The translations under genes and the position numbers were made by a program. The notes under the pieces are model-generated. The model was given only the letters and a program-made list of their open reading frames with translations. It ran no database searches and was not told the DNA's origin. Source: JACKOB01 sp024234575 (lineage in GTDB: Bacteria; Pseudomonadota; Gammaproteobacteria; Pseudomonadales; Oleiphilaceae). From it: a DNA stretch of 64,000 nucleotides. The stretch lies in contig JBPJFZ010000001.1 in the NCBI GenBank assembly GCA_051208035.1, positions 1 to 64,000 of the forward strand, in the 5' to 3' direction. Position 1 is the stretch's first letter, and each line of letters opens with the position of its first letter. Shown here piece by piece: positions 52,997-63,000 of the stretch.

Positions 52997-53373
52997 ATGA
53001 TTCCCTCCAACGCCAACATGCGAAAACATCCGCACATTGCCATGTATGTTTGTGATAGTGCCAAAACACCTGACACCCAATCCTTTAAGCCAGTTATCTT
53101 TCGACGTAAAGCTCACCCCTATAAAAACGCGTAATCTTTTGTTTTTCAAGTCGAAAACCTTGAAATGAGACCTGCCATGGACAGGCTTTGATAACTACAT
53201 CAAGTATCAGTACTTCGTAACAATTATCTACACTTGGATTTCTGCTAAATCAGCACTGACTACCCTCACCCCATAGCTTGAGAATTATTGGATTTAGGTT
53301 AGTGTTATACAAAGTTAAGGTACTAAAGCCCTGCATAATGATGCAGCCACGACTGGATAATAAGGTGTTATTG

Positions 53374-54780
53374 ATGAAAGCATTAAGCATGGCCGACCAA
53401 ATGTTTCTTTGGTTAGAAAAGCGCCAACAACCCATGCATGTAGGCGGCTTACACTTATATTCGTTTCCCGAAGGTGCTGGGGCAAATTATGTGGCAGAAC
53501 TCGCCGAGCAAATGCGCAGTTATACGATACCTTCGCCGCCTTTTAATATGAAATTGCACAATAGGTTTGGCCAATATTACTGGGAAGAAGATAAACACTT
53601 TGATCTTGAACATCATTTCCGCTTTGAGGCACTCCCTACTCCCGGCAGAATCCGAGAGTTGCTGTCTCTGGTATCGGTTAACCACAGTCACTTAATGGAT
53701 CGGGCCCGCCCCTTGTGGGAGTGTCATCTCGTCGAAGGCATTGAGGGTAGAAAATTTGCCCTATATACAAAGGCTCATCACAGCATGATGGATGGCGTAG
53801 CGGCCATGCGTATAGCGCAGCGGTTCTTGTCAGAGGACCCCAATAAACGACATTCCCCGCCGGTATGGTCATTGCCACCCAGTGTTAAAACACGCCGCGA
53901 AGTTGATCGTTCAGACGTTGTTAGCAGTTTACTTAACATGGCCAAATCTGCGGGTACGCAAATAAACACTATTCCTGCGCTGATCAAGGAAACCGTGAGA
54001 GCGATTAATCAATCGCAGAAAGACCCTAACTTTGTCTCGCCTTTTAGCGCCCCGAAATGCATTCTCAATGAAGAAATCACAGGGTCACGGCGCTTCGCTG
54101 CCCAGTCTTACGACATAAAACGCATTAAGGCCATCGCTAAAGCCTGCAACGGCACCTTAAACGATGTCGTGCTGGCTATTTGCGGCAGTGCTTTACGTAA
54201 CTATCTGATCAGCCAAAAGGCGCTACCCAATAAGCCACTTATTGCCATGGTGCCGATGTCGATGCGGGAGGATGATAGTGATTCAGGCAACCAGATTGCC
54301 ATGATTCTGGCAAACCTGGCCACCCACATTGCAGACCCTCTATTGCGAGTGGAATTAATTCGGAAATCAATTAAAGAATCGAAATTACGTTTTTCCCAAA
54401 TGAGTATGGAAGAAGCTGTAAATTATACAGCGATGACCCTCGCCCCCGCCGGACTCAATCTTTTAACCGGGCGAGTACCGCAGCTGCAAACCTTTAACTG
54501 TATTATTTCGAATGTTCCAGGCCCCAAGAAACCTCTGTACTGGAATGGCGCCAAGCTCGAAGGTATGTACCCGGTATCGATCCCGGTTGATCGTGTCGCG
54601 TTGAATATCACACTGGTGAGTTACGTCGATCATCTGGAATTTGGCTTTACTGCCTGCAGACGAACATTACCCTCCATGCAGCGACTAATCGACTATATTG
54701 AAAACGCAATAGAAGAGCTGGAAATCGCGTCCGGCATTAATCTTTACGATAGTTCTGATTCTGTTAGAGAAAAGCGCTGA
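53374..54780 (+). CDS. Wax ester synthase/diacylglycerol acyltransferase (paralogue 2)
   Basis: The second WS/DGAT-family enzyme. I place the start at the ATG at 53374 (468 aa), with AAGG eight bases upstream and alignment with paralogue 1 (MKALSMADQMFLWLEK... against MARMNVLDASWLAVD). An upstream ATG at 53278 gives a non-homologous extension. The catalytic motif is HHSMMDG at 135-141, with PLWECHLVEG, TLNDVVLAICGSALR and ISNVPGP as in paralogue 1. The two proteins are only moderately similar, so they may differ in alcohol or acyl preference. It converges on the response-regulator gene across a terminator. Confidence 0.92.
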   Translation: MKALSMADQMFLWLEKRQQPMHVGGLHLYSFPEGAGANYVAELAEQMRSYTIPSPPFNMKLHNRFGQYYWEEDKHFDLEHHFRFEALPTPGRIRELLSLVSVNHSHLMDRARPLWECHLVEGIEGRKFALYTKAHHSMMDGVAAMRIAQRFLSEDPNKRHSPPVWSLPPSVKTRREVDRSDVVSSLLNMAKSAGTQINTIPALIKETVRAINQSQKDPNFVSPFSAPKCILNEEITGSRRFAAQSYDIKRIKAIAKACNGTLNDVVLAICGSALRNYLISQKALPNKPLIAMVPMSMREDDSDSGNQIAMILANLATHIADPLLRVELIRKSIKESKLRFSQMSMEEAVNYTAMTLAPAGLNLLTGRVPQLQTFNCIISNVPGPKKPLYWNGAKLEGMYPVSIPVDRVALNITLVSYVDHLEFGFTACRRTLPSMQRLIDYIENAIEELEIASGINLYDSSDSVREKR

Positions 54781-54803
54781 CTTATCCATCTTCAGTAAAA
54801 ATA

Positions 54804-54833
54804 AAACAAGGTAAGCATCTGCCTACCTTGTTT
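54804..54833. terminator. Convergent terminator
   Basis: AAACAAGGTA and TACCTTGTTT form a 10 bp stem with a 10-base loop between the WS/DGAT and response-regulator genes, with T-rich arms on both strands. Confidence 0.75.
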
Positions 54834-54853
54834 GGATATACCAGGCAAAGCGT

Positions 54854-55831
54854 TTATCGCACATCGGGTGCTTGAATCGGGCTTTCAACGGCGGGTTCTT
54901 TTGTCATAACGTCAATAGATTGCAACTGCAGCTGCTGGGCTTCGAGTAGTTGAGATTGAGATTCGCCAATATCTCGCAAGGTCAGTTGCTGTGTCGTGAG
55001 GGCCTGCTCAAGTTGCGTTATTTTATTGATCAACAGCTGCACGTCATCAGCGGTTAATTCGGCCAGTGCGACACTCTTTTCTATTGCAGATTCTGGTGCT
55101 TTGGCAACAACCTTCACCTCTGCCTTATCATGTTTGGGGGCATTAGAGAGCGCAACAAACAGATTCATCACTAACAACGCAATTATTGCCGCCGTAGCGA
55201 ACCAACCCCGCCCTGCCGACTTTGTTTTCTCGGGTGCGGCCTGGGAGGCTTCGACTGGAGGCTTTGACTCATACTGCTGTCGCAAGGTTTCTATCAGGGC
55301 TTCATTATTGGCGCGAATTTGCTCCATGCCTTTTTCAAAGTAGCCTTTAAAATCTTTCTGCAAATGATCAAGAATCTGTGCTCTAACTTCATCAATATTC
55401 ATAGAAGCATCCATTACATCAGCAAAATTTTCAGTTTCAATTTCAATAATTTCTTCTGGCAGCTCTGCGGCCTGTGCGGCAAGATCTAAAGCTCTGGAAA
55501 CAATATCTGCAGAAGCCTGCTTGGTGATAACTTCAATAGCGCCGAGAACTTTTGCTTCATCAATATACTTTTGCGCAGATTGAGAAGTAAACATCACCAC
55601 TGGGATGCTTTTGGTGACAGTGTTGGACTTAATCGCCTGCAGCGTTTGAAAACCGTCCATTCCCGGCATCATATGATCCAGGAAGATAATATCGGGAGTT
55701 TGCGTTTGCAGATAATCAAGAGCGCCTTCTCCTGAATCTACCGCATCGTAAGGCACACCCAGCTTTTTAAGCTGCATTCCCAAGACTTTCTGTGCAGTGC
55801 GAGAATCATCGACTATTAGCGCTTTTTGCAT
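54854..55831 (-). CDS. Response regulator with C-terminal membrane anchor
   Basis: This 325 aa protein has an N-terminal receiver domain (1-120; phosphoacceptor D52 in IIFLDHMMPGMDG, Lys in VITKQ), an acidic linker with a helical stretch (about 140-190), a single transmembrane helix (about 209-229, WFATAAIIALLVMNLFVALS) and a C-terminal coiled coil (about 265-310, rich in Gln and Leu). With the receiver in the cytoplasm, the coiled coil would face the periplasm. Output domains of this sort are unusual for receivers. It could transmit a phosphorylation signal across the membrane or tether the receiver at an envelope complex. Confidence 0.8.
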   Translation of the reverse strand: MQKALIVDDSRTAQKVLGMQLKKLGVPYDAVDSGEGALDYLQTQTPDIIFLDHMMPGMDGFQTLQAIKSNTVTKSIPVVMFTSQSAQKYIDEAKVLGAIEVITKQASADIVSRALDLAAQAAELPEEIIEIETENFADVMDASMNIDEVRAQILDHLQKDFKGYFEKGMEQIRANNEALIETLRQQYESKPPVEASQAAPEKTKSAGRGWFATAAIIALLVMNLFVALSNAPKHDKAEVKVVAKAPESAIEKSVALAELTADDVQLLINKITQLEQALTTQQLTLRDIGESQSQLLEAQQLQLQSIDVMTKEPAVESPIQAPDVR

Positions 55832-56004
55832 AAAGACATCCCTAATCTTTCAAACTTGATCACCATGAATGGTACCTCTACCAAACTACCCCGAGATTTT
55901 TAGGGGTGTCATAATGTTACAGTTTTTTAATAGATTTAGTTATTTGGAACGCTATATCTGTGATTCTTACCGCAAAAAAATCAAGATTATCCAACAATAA
56001 AGCA

Positions 56005-56310
56005 TTATTCATCAGAAGTACGTTGTTTTTTGTTGCTAATTATTTCTCTTATGGATTCAACTTCGTTACGTATCTGTGACGGCTCTATTGGACTCAACAG
56101 AGCATCTTCCACTGATTGCAGCTCTGCAACAGGGTCAGACCATGCAGGAGATTGATCCACCCAGGGAAGAATATGGGTAACCATGGGCTGTTCTTCGTTA
56201 CCACGAATGACGTCTCCCTCAATAACCAGCACTTCACCGGCATTTGCCTGTGCAAACACGCTTGCCCAAAAACCGATAACAACCATCAAAAAGAGAAAGA
56301 ATGACTTCAT
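56005..56310 (-). CDS. Small secreted protein, last gene of the envelope operon
   Basis: A 101 aa protein with a signal peptide (MKSFFLFLMVVIGFWASVFAQANA, cleavage after ANA). The mature part (GEVLVIEGDVIRGNEEQPMVTHILPW...) is acidic and lacks cysteines. It starts 2 bp after the stop of the TPR lipoprotein gene, so it is translated from the same transcript. The phrase EVLVIEGDVIRG...P.V..ILPW recalls small accessory proteins that occur with TonB/ExbB-like gliding or envelope clusters, but I do not know the family. Confidence 0.65.
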   Translation of the reverse strand: MKSFFLFLMVVIGFWASVFAQANAGEVLVIEGDVIRGNEEQPMVTHILPWVDQSPAWSDPVAELQSVEDALLSPIEPSQIRNEVESIREIISNKKQRTSDE

Positions 56311-56312
56311 AC

Positions 56313-56966
56313 TCAGCTGCTCTCCATTCGTCTTTTCAGATCAATCATCCAGTTTTCTGTTCGTTTATCTTCGGGGTTTAACTGTGCATATTGGGTATAA
56401 CACTTTAACGCGTCGGAGTACTCACCCAGATACAAATCCTTTAGAAAAGCGAGGTTCAACCAAGCGTTTTGATGATTGGGATTAACGGCAATGGCGGTTC
56501 GGTAGGCATTCTCTGCCGCCAAGAAGTTGCCATGATTTCGTTGCATGATTCCTTCAAACACCCAGGCATCTGCATTATTTCTATTCAATTCGAGCGCTTG
56601 TTTATTGAATGCATCTGCTTTTTCTGGCGCTTCTTTATGCCAGTAAATCATCGCCAGATTAACGTAAATGCCCGACAAGTGAGGGTACTTATTTTGCAAG
56701 CTGTATAGCACCTTCTCAGCCTGCTCATGCTGGCCACTTTGGATAAGTGTAAGTGATTGCGCGAATTGCTGACGAATAACATCCTGTTCAGTATTAGCAT
56801 AAGGATTACCATTGACGTCGGTGATGTGGATGGTTTGTTTTTCACTGTCGACCATCGGCTCGCCTGGCACTTTTTCTGGCGACAACGAGCAACCTTGCAG
56901 CGATAACAGCCAGATGATTGTTACCAGCAACAAGCACCTGTACTCCCGGTTAGAAAAGCTGATCAC
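56313..56966 (-). CDS. TPR lipoprotein
   Basis: With a GTG start at 56966, set seven bases after GGGGGA, the product has 217 aa and an ordinary lipoprotein signal (CLLLVTIIWLLSLQGC). A TTG at 56987 is the alternative. After an acidic linker come tetratricopeptide repeats at about residues 70-205 (SGIYVNLAMIYWHKEAPEKADAFNKQAL, NADAWVFEGIMQRNHGNFLAAENAYRTAI, and one more). TPR arrays bind partner proteins; here probably the other envelope components. It overlaps the 1097 aa TPR gene by 17 bp. Confidence 0.85.
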   Translation of the reverse strand: MISFSNREYRCLLLVTIIWLLSLQGCSLSPEKVPGEPMVDSEKQTIHITDVNGNPYANTEQDVIRQQFAQSLTLIQSGQHEQAEKVLYSLQNKYPHLSGIYVNLAMIYWHKEAPEKADAFNKQALELNRNNADAWVFEGIMQRNHGNFLAAENAYRTAIAVNPNHQNAWLNLAFLKDLYLGEYSDALKCYTQYAQLNPEDKRTENWMIDLKRRMESS

Positions 56967-59900
56967 TGTACAGTCCCCCTTGCTCAATCTTTTCGTACCT
57001 TGCAGGCATTAGCTTGCCCAAAGACTTCATACTTTGTTTGATCCAATGGTCGTAGACGCCTTGTGGAATTTTGCTCACGTTAACTTCATATACTGTTATG
57101 GCTTGTTCTTCAAAAGGATAGGCAAGCTCTTCTAATAAAATATCGTATTGTGATTTTTCTAACTCATTTAACGAGGAAGGCGTCTCTGCGGCCATAATTT
57201 CATTCGCAAGGCCCTGATAGATTTCGCCAATTCTAAACACCGCCTGATTGATTTGCGTTTGATCCCCCACATTAGCCACGGTTTCATAGGCGGCTACCAC
57301 CGCAGTTAAGGCTTCTTTTTTCTGCTTGATAGTTCGATTTAAAGGAAAAGAAAGTGTGGTTTTACGATAGCTTTCGTAACGCCAATCAGCTTGTTGCAGT
57401 GCGACCTCACGCACGACCAGCATGGCTTGCTCGTCGACCTGGTCGGCACGCCTGCTGTAATCGGTTAACACTTTGGATACCCAAAATTCTTGCTTATCAC
57501 GTTCACCTCTTTCGCCATACATTTTAATAAGCGACTGTCTGGCCTGCATCACTCTTCCTATGGGATCGGGGTACTGATGAGCATAGTCGCGATAGAGCGC
57601 AATTGCCCTGGCCTGATTACCCGACTTCTCGTAAAAAGTAGCCGCACGGAAAAGCTGCGCGGCTTTTTCTGTATCAGTTTGTGCATGCGTTGCCAACACC
57701 GTTAACCATTGCGCCGCTTGCTCCCAGCGGCCCTCCTGCTCATAGCTGTAAACTAAGCGTTCTGGGATCTGTTGTGCCAGTTCATGGTTTGGATAACGCG
57801 TTAAAAAACGTTCGAAAAGATCTGCCGCCACAGCCCATTGTGACTGCGCCAGCGTCATCGCGGCAGCATCATATAATGCCACTGGGGCGATTGTGCTATT
57901 AGGTGCAACCGCGACGATCTCTAATAATCGTTGCACTGCACCGGCATTACCGGAGACATCTGTACCTGAAACATCTGCTACTGCATCGGCCTGCTTATAG
58001 ATTGCTGCCGCCAATAAGTTTTCGAGTTCGCTGCGTTTGGGGTCGTTGGTGCTCATGATCAACAACGTCTGTTTAGCGTTGCGTTCTGCTTCGGGGTACT
58101 GCTGTAACCGAAACAAGGCATTTGTTTTATTGATCAATACGCTCTGGTACAACGCATGCTGTTTCTGCACACCATCGCTAGCCGTATCCAGTTGCGCAAG
58201 TACATCATCAGCCAGACTAATCACAGCATCATCTTTGCCTAGCTGTGCAGCCAGCTCCATTGCACTTGCCGCCACCAAAAGAGCGTTAGGTTGCTGCGCA
58301 TATGTTTGAACATAACGAACTTCTGCCTCCAGGAGCTGGTTTTTTTCATCTATGACACGAAGTTGATCATGCGGGTCGAGACTGGCGATAATTTTTTCCC
58401 GGGTTTTAATCACAGCATAGCCTGCATCGGCAGAATAGTCGTTAGGTAATAATACGTAAGCCGTTGTTTCATATGCCAGCACAGCTTGCTGCCATAATTC
58501 CGCCCCGTATAAGCTTTCGCCTAATAAATAATACATTTCGTAAAGATCGGCATTTAACGGAAATGTCGTTATATATTCGCCATAGTAGGCAGCAGCCTTG
58601 ATATACAACGCCGTTGTTTCTTCGTTGCTTTTCGAACTCGTATTTTTATTGCCATTTCTTTTTTTCGAATGCGTCGCCGCAATGTAGTGATCATTGGCCA
58701 GTTCTTTCAGATAGGTTGCGGTGGTTTTCTGCAAATCAAATGGCTCATCCAAGGCAATTGCAGCCATGTTGTTATCGCCTGCGAGGCGGTTGCCTCTATG
58801 CACAATGGGCTGATTAACTGGTTCAGTGATGCCGTAAATACCATTCAGGCCGTAGAGACCCACAAACCTTGCTTTCTGCTCCATCATTGCAGCGGTGCCT
58901 AGCTGCCCTTGAGACAAACTTATTGAACGGCTATAAAACATCGGCGCTAGTTCTGCATCCGGATGTCTTTCGACAAAATTGATTGCGATGGCAATCGCTT
59001 CCGAGCGTCGGTTTTGCTGCGCCAACATGTTGATATAATGGTTGTAAACAGTCGCCTCATAGGCTCTTTCGGGGAAACGTTGGAAGTGTTCGTTTAACGT
59101 GTTCACACCGTCCTGATAACCAAATGAAAATACCATGACCCTCACTGCATCCTGCATCACAGCCCTGTCGGCACTATCACCTGGCGCCGGAGTAAAGCGA
59201 TAACCATGACGGGTGGCAATGACATCCAGATAAGTAGTCATCGTCTCTAAGGTTCTGTTAAAGTCTCCGCTTTTAAAAACTGACCAGCCGAGCATGTACA
59301 GCGACTTGTCGTATAGCGCATGCTGTTTATCAGTGCTGGCTTCGGTGAATGCCAATGCCGCGAGCGAATAGTCTTGCAGACTGAAATAGTACTCACCCCG
59401 CCTAAACTGTGCCTCTACATAATAATCACTATGGGGGTATCGACTGGTAAGCGATGTTAAGTAGTGGGTGGATTGATCGAGATTCTGTTGCAAAGCCAGT
59501 GCGTTCGCCAGCTGATAATATAAATGAGCGTGCACTTGCGCTAATGATGGACGATTCAGCGCTGAATCAGCCGTGTTTAGTGACAAGGTTGCATCGGGCA
59601 ATTTGTCACCGGGGAAATAGGTGGCTAACGCCCACTCATAATGTTTAATCGTGTCATCAAGGGCATTTTGCGACAAAGCAGATAGATCATCCTGTTGTTT
59701 GTTTTCTGCAGTCAGCTCATCCGGGCCGGCAATCAGCAGGTCGGCCTTGCGCATATACAGCTCTCCCAGTATGAGCGCTGCCGACAGCGATTCATCCGGA
59801 GAAAGTAACGTCAATACTTGCTGGTAGTTGTCGATGGCAGCATTGACATCCGCCAGCCGTTGATGAAAATTCGCGTGCTGCCCATTTGTTTCGCTATTGC

Positions 59901-60243
59901 TGGCAAGGCCTTCTTGCACAAGATTAACCTCAATCTGCGTTTCCTCAACGAATGTGCTTTTAGTAGCGGAGGTTGCAGACTTGGACAAACCAACTGCCAC
60001 AGGCTGTGCAGGGTGATAAAGCAATTCGCTAAATAACTTTGGCTCATCACTTACGCCAGCATCGCCCTTAGTTTCTGAGCCGCCAAAGTAACCAAACCCG
60101 TTGAAGTTTGCGCAGGCTGTCAGCAGGGTGAATGACAAACAGGCAAGCAACAACCGGATAATTTTGGCAAGACGCTCTCTTAAACGTAAAGTTGCCTTTC
60201 TCCCCTTATTAAGGTCGCGCAGGGGCTGAGGATACTTATTCAT
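56950..60243 (-). CDS. Very large TPR lipoprotein
   Basis: With the ATG at 60243 the protein has 1097 aa and starts MNKYPQPLRDLNKGRKATLRL, followed by a hydrophobic segment ending LLTAC, the lipobox. The rest is a long run of TPR-like helical pairs (QQNLDQSTHYLTSLTSRYPHSDYYVEAQFRRGEYYF and many more), as in gliding-motility and envelope scaffold proteins of the AglT/PglI type. A longer start at 60309 would overlap the upstream gene by 74 bp and hide the signal peptide. It overlaps the 689 aa TPR gene by 8 bp. Location: periplasm, tied to a membrane. Confidence 0.85.
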   Translation of the reverse strand: MNKYPQPLRDLNKGRKATLRLRERLAKIIRLLLACLSFTLLTACANFNGFGYFGGSETKGDAGVSDEPKLFSELLYHPAQPVAVGLSKSATSATKSTFVEETQIEVNLVQEGLASNSETNGQHANFHQRLADVNAAIDNYQQVLTLLSPDESLSAALILGELYMRKADLLIAGPDELTAENKQQDDLSALSQNALDDTIKHYEWALATYFPGDKLPDATLSLNTADSALNRPSLAQVHAHLYYQLANALALQQNLDQSTHYLTSLTSRYPHSDYYVEAQFRRGEYYFSLQDYSLAALAFTEASTDKQHALYDKSLYMLGWSVFKSGDFNRTLETMTTYLDVIATRHGYRFTPAPGDSADRAVMQDAVRVMVFSFGYQDGVNTLNEHFQRFPERAYEATVYNHYINMLAQQNRRSEAIAIAINFVERHPDAELAPMFYSRSISLSQGQLGTAAMMEQKARFVGLYGLNGIYGITEPVNQPIVHRGNRLAGDNNMAAIALDEPFDLQKTTATYLKELANDHYIAATHSKKRNGNKNTSSKSNEETTALYIKAAAYYGEYITTFPLNADLYEMYYLLGESLYGAELWQQAVLAYETTAYVLLPNDYSADAGYAVIKTREKIIASLDPHDQLRVIDEKNQLLEAEVRYVQTYAQQPNALLVAASAMELAAQLGKDDAVISLADDVLAQLDTASDGVQKQHALYQSVLINKTNALFRLQQYPEAERNAKQTLLIMSTNDPKRSELENLLAAAIYKQADAVADVSGTDVSGNAGAVQRLLEIVAVAPNSTIAPVALYDAAAMTLAQSQWAVAADLFERFLTRYPNHELAQQIPERLVYSYEQEGRWEQAAQWLTVLATHAQTDTEKAAQLFRAATFYEKSGNQARAIALYRDYAHQYPDPIGRVMQARQSLIKMYGERGERDKQEFWVSKVLTDYSRRADQVDEQAMLVVREVALQQADWRYESYRKTTLSFPLNRTIKQKKEALTAVVAAYETVANVGDQTQINQAVFRIGEIYQGLANEIMAAETPSSLNELEKSQYDILLEELAYPFEEQAITVYEVNVSKIPQGVYDHWIKQSMKSLGKLMPARYEKIEQGGLYSDQLF

Positions 60244-62305
60244 TCTTGCGCCCTCCGCCTGGCAAATCGTCTTGCTCAAGCTTTCTTTTTGCCATTTTTG
60301 CCAGGGCAATTCTGCTTAGCTTTACATAGGTAATCGCGTCAGCTTGCTCAGCCGACAAATAATCATAAATTTTAGCCTTCAGCGAGCGACCACTGCTTGC
60401 CAGGGCATTATCGACCTCTTGCTTAAACTGGGTCATTTCAGGCGTTAACTTACTTAAACGAGCAGAAAGTGACGCGATGGACTCACTTGCTTTTAACCTT
60501 GCCTGTAAGCGTTGACGATTAGTTTCATACTGGCGAATTTGCACCTCAATATCGTTAACAAGTTTGGTATGCCGCCAAAGGTTTTTAGGCCAGTTTTCAG
60601 AACCTTGCCAAAGCAATACGCCTTGTGCACGCTTTATCTGTGCATCCCACTTCAGGGTTCTGGGATCATTAGTATTTGAAAAATGCTCTCTTAGTGCCTT
60701 CGCCTTGTTTAACCGCTGAAACTGTTCTTGCCATTGATTACTGGCAAACCTTGCGTAGGTTTGCAGACTTTCTTTGTCTAAATGGACGCTATTGGTCTGA
60801 GTGTTCGTTAATATGCTTTCGCGCTCTGCAGCAAGGTCTACCGTATTCTGCGCTTGCAGAATCTTGTCTATGTCGGACGCCTTACTTGTCCAATCGCGTT
60901 GTTTTTCATCTAGCACCCACTGATAAACCTCCAGTTTTTTCAACCCGGTCGTGATACTTTTCTGCAACTGTAATAGTGTTTGATACTCCTTAAGGTTGCT
61001 TTGAAAAGCCAAAGAGTGATAGTGCTGGTAGTAGTTTGTGTAGAACGTTAGATTAGCGCCATCAAGATATGTCGTTAGCAACGCTTCATCAAGGTTCGCC
61101 TTTTCTTGCTCAAGATGGCGCCATTTTAATTCTGCTTCGCTGGCAAGATTTCTATAATTTGTGCTGGCACTGGCAAAATCCAATAAGTGTTCTTGCACCA
61201 GAGCTTGTAAATAGAGAATCTCAATATCTGCGGCGGAATCCGTTGTTTGCTGCCTTAGAAACGTTAACACTTGCGCTGCCTGACTATATTGTTCGTTTTC
61301 TGCAAGCTCACGGGCATACAGCAGCAAAAGTTTCCGTGCCGTGCCTGTTTGCAGATGCAACGGCGCCAGGGCTTGCAGCATGGATTGATAATCGCCCTTC
61401 TTTTTTAATAACAAAACCCATAATGATTGCAGTCGATCATTAAGTAGTTCCAGTTCGTCAATTTCAGCCTTCTTAGATGCAGGTGTGTTTGCTACGCTGC
61501 CAGATATAAAAGGGGCGAGAAGCCATTCTGCGGTTTCTAATTCTTTTTGTTTCACGTAATAAACGCTTAGATTAAACAACAAATAGCGATACCAGGTACT
61601 ATGCACATCCATCCCCTGCAGAATCTTTAACGCTGCCTGTGGGTTTTGATGGAAAATCAACTGTAATTGACCTTGAAGATAGCGAAGCTCTTGCCTAAAG
61701 GGTTGCTCGTCTGCACCACTGTCTTTCGCTTCAACATCACCTTTCACTGCAACGTCACCTTTCACTGCAACGTCGCCTTTGGCTGTATCTGCGGCTTCCC
61801 CCCCTGAAAAATTGGCTGCAATAAGACTGGCTTGCGCGTACTTCTTTTGTTCGTAATAAGCTTTAAGTAACGCAAACTGCGCGTAGTCAATCTCTGCTTC
61901 AGACAAAGTAAATGCCACGAGTTCTGTTAAATCCTGCGGGCTTTCGTTATGACTGGCATTTAATGACAACAACTTTTCAATAATTGACTGAGCACTTTCA
62001 GGCATACCGTATGACAACATGATCCCGGCTTTTACAAGCCTTGGGTGGTGTCCGTGATACTGAACCATCGCGTCGTTATCATAGGTTTCAAGGGTTAAAA
62101 GTGCTTCGTACCAGTCATTTTGATAGTAATGATATAGCGCTGCCCCATAATTGAGATCCATTGCTCGTGGCTGTTTGATGGCCATAACATCAGCGATTGC
62201 GTTTGACGAAAATGTGATGGCCGACAGGCAATAATGCAGTATGACGCACACCGCCCATATCACTGGTCGGCACGGCCACTTTTGCGTCTGGTAGCACTGT
62301 TTCAT
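60236..62305 (-). CDS. Large secreted TPR/coiled-coil protein
   Basis: I prefer the ATG at 62305 (689 aa), which has AAGGTG nine bases upstream and gives a signal peptide ending near SSNAIA|DV. ATGs at 62314 and 62359 are alternatives. The N-terminal half has TPR-like pairs (GAALYHYYQNDWYEALLTLETYD, YAQFALLKAYYEQKKYAQASLIAANFSG), and the C-terminal third (about 480-680) is coiled coil. An 18 bp tandem repeat encodes KGDVAV units in a loop. It is in one operon with the TPR proteins on either side and is likely periplasmic, a scaffold of the same envelope machine. Confidence 0.8.
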   Translation of the reverse strand: MKQCYQTQKWPCRPVIWAVCVILHYCLSAITFSSNAIADVMAIKQPRAMDLNYGAALYHYYQNDWYEALLTLETYDNDAMVQYHGHHPRLVKAGIMLSYGMPESAQSIIEKLLSLNASHNESPQDLTELVAFTLSEAEIDYAQFALLKAYYEQKKYAQASLIAANFSGGEAADTAKGDVAVKGDVAVKGDVEAKDSGADEQPFRQELRYLQGQLQLIFHQNPQAALKILQGMDVHSTWYRYLLFNLSVYYVKQKELETAEWLLAPFISGSVANTPASKKAEIDELELLNDRLQSLWVLLLKKKGDYQSMLQALAPLHLQTGTARKLLLLYARELAENEQYSQAAQVLTFLRQQTTDSAADIEILYLQALVQEHLLDFASASTNYRNLASEAELKWRHLEQEKANLDEALLTTYLDGANLTFYTNYYQHYHSLAFQSNLKEYQTLLQLQKSITTGLKKLEVYQWVLDEKQRDWTSKASDIDKILQAQNTVDLAAERESILTNTQTNSVHLDKESLQTYARFASNQWQEQFQRLNKAKALREHFSNTNDPRTLKWDAQIKRAQGVLLWQGSENWPKNLWRHTKLVNDIEVQIRQYETNRQRLQARLKASESIASLSARLSKLTPEMTQFKQEVDNALASSGRSLKAKIYDYLSAEQADAITYVKLSRIALAKMAKRKLEQDDLPGGGRKNE
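61730..61783. repeat. 18 bp tandem repeat (three units) in the TPR gene
   Basis: Units at 61730-61747, 61748-61765 and 61766-61783 encode KGDVAV-type hexapeptides. The period is a multiple of three, so length change would not shift the frame. Confidence 0.8.
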
Positions 62306-62395
62306 CAAACCCATCACCTTCTGCCGTTGTTTAACGTTATGGTTGCAAGCTCGACGCATTGAAAAATCACCGAACGCGCAATCAACTGCAAATCT

Positions 62396-62959
62396 CTACC
62401 ACTCAACTGCAGTAAACTCTGGCTGGTACCTCATTGTTGAGTCTTTTATCACCAGCTCGATACGTGTTGTTTCGTTGTTTTTTTCGAAAGCTAATGCCGT
62501 CGCACGTTTATACGGTTTTTGCTGCGGCCCAATGCCAATAAAAATGGCGGTCATCTCATGCTGACCAGATTTAAGGTTACCCAGGTACAAAGGGGCTATT
62601 CCGCCCCGGTGCAATGCTTTCACCTGTCGATCGGTGAACAAGTGCGTCGCGACTATTTCGTCGTCCAGCTTTAGCTCAACCGAGTCCAGCTGAAAAAAGT
62701 CACCAACATCCATTGATAAATACACGCCAACCTGGGTACTGGCCGGGAACAGCAAATCTTCTTCCAAAATGAACAGTTCACGGTTTAACTGCAGGGCTTT
62801 TTTCTTTAACGACTCAAGCTGCACCGATGCCGCCTCATTACCCATCTGGTTTTCTGAGCTAGGGGATTCCGCCGCAACACTGCGGGCGGTGCTAATACAC
62901 AGCGCCATCAGAACACCACAGGTACTGATGATTGGTAAGATTTTGCCTGTTACGTTCAT
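62396..62959 (-). CDS. Secreted protein of the envelope operon
   Basis: A 187 aa protein with a signal peptide (about 1-30, ending STARSVAA), a short coiled coil (about 45-68, LESLKKKALQLNRELFILEEDLLFP) and a beta-rich domain (VGVYLSMDVGDFFQLDSVELKLDDEIVATHLF, then GQHEMTAIFIGIG). The last part reads like an immunoglobulin-type fold. It lies 41 bp downstream of the beta-barrel gene and 36 bp upstream of the TPR gene on the same strand. It is a typical companion of PglI/AgmX-type clusters, as I recall; this is not verified. Confidence 0.75.
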   Translation of the reverse strand: MNVTGKILPIISTCGVLMALCISTARSVAAESPSSENQMGNEAASVQLESLKKKALQLNRELFILEEDLLFPASTQVGVYLSMDVGDFFQLDSVELKLDDEIVATHLFTDRQVKALHRGGIAPLYLGNLKSGQHEMTAIFIGIGPQQKPYKRATALAFEKNNETTRIELVIKDSTMRYQPEFTAVEW

Positions 62960-63000
62960 GCTGTACTCCTCGAAAAAATCGAGTTAAATGATTGAAAGCG

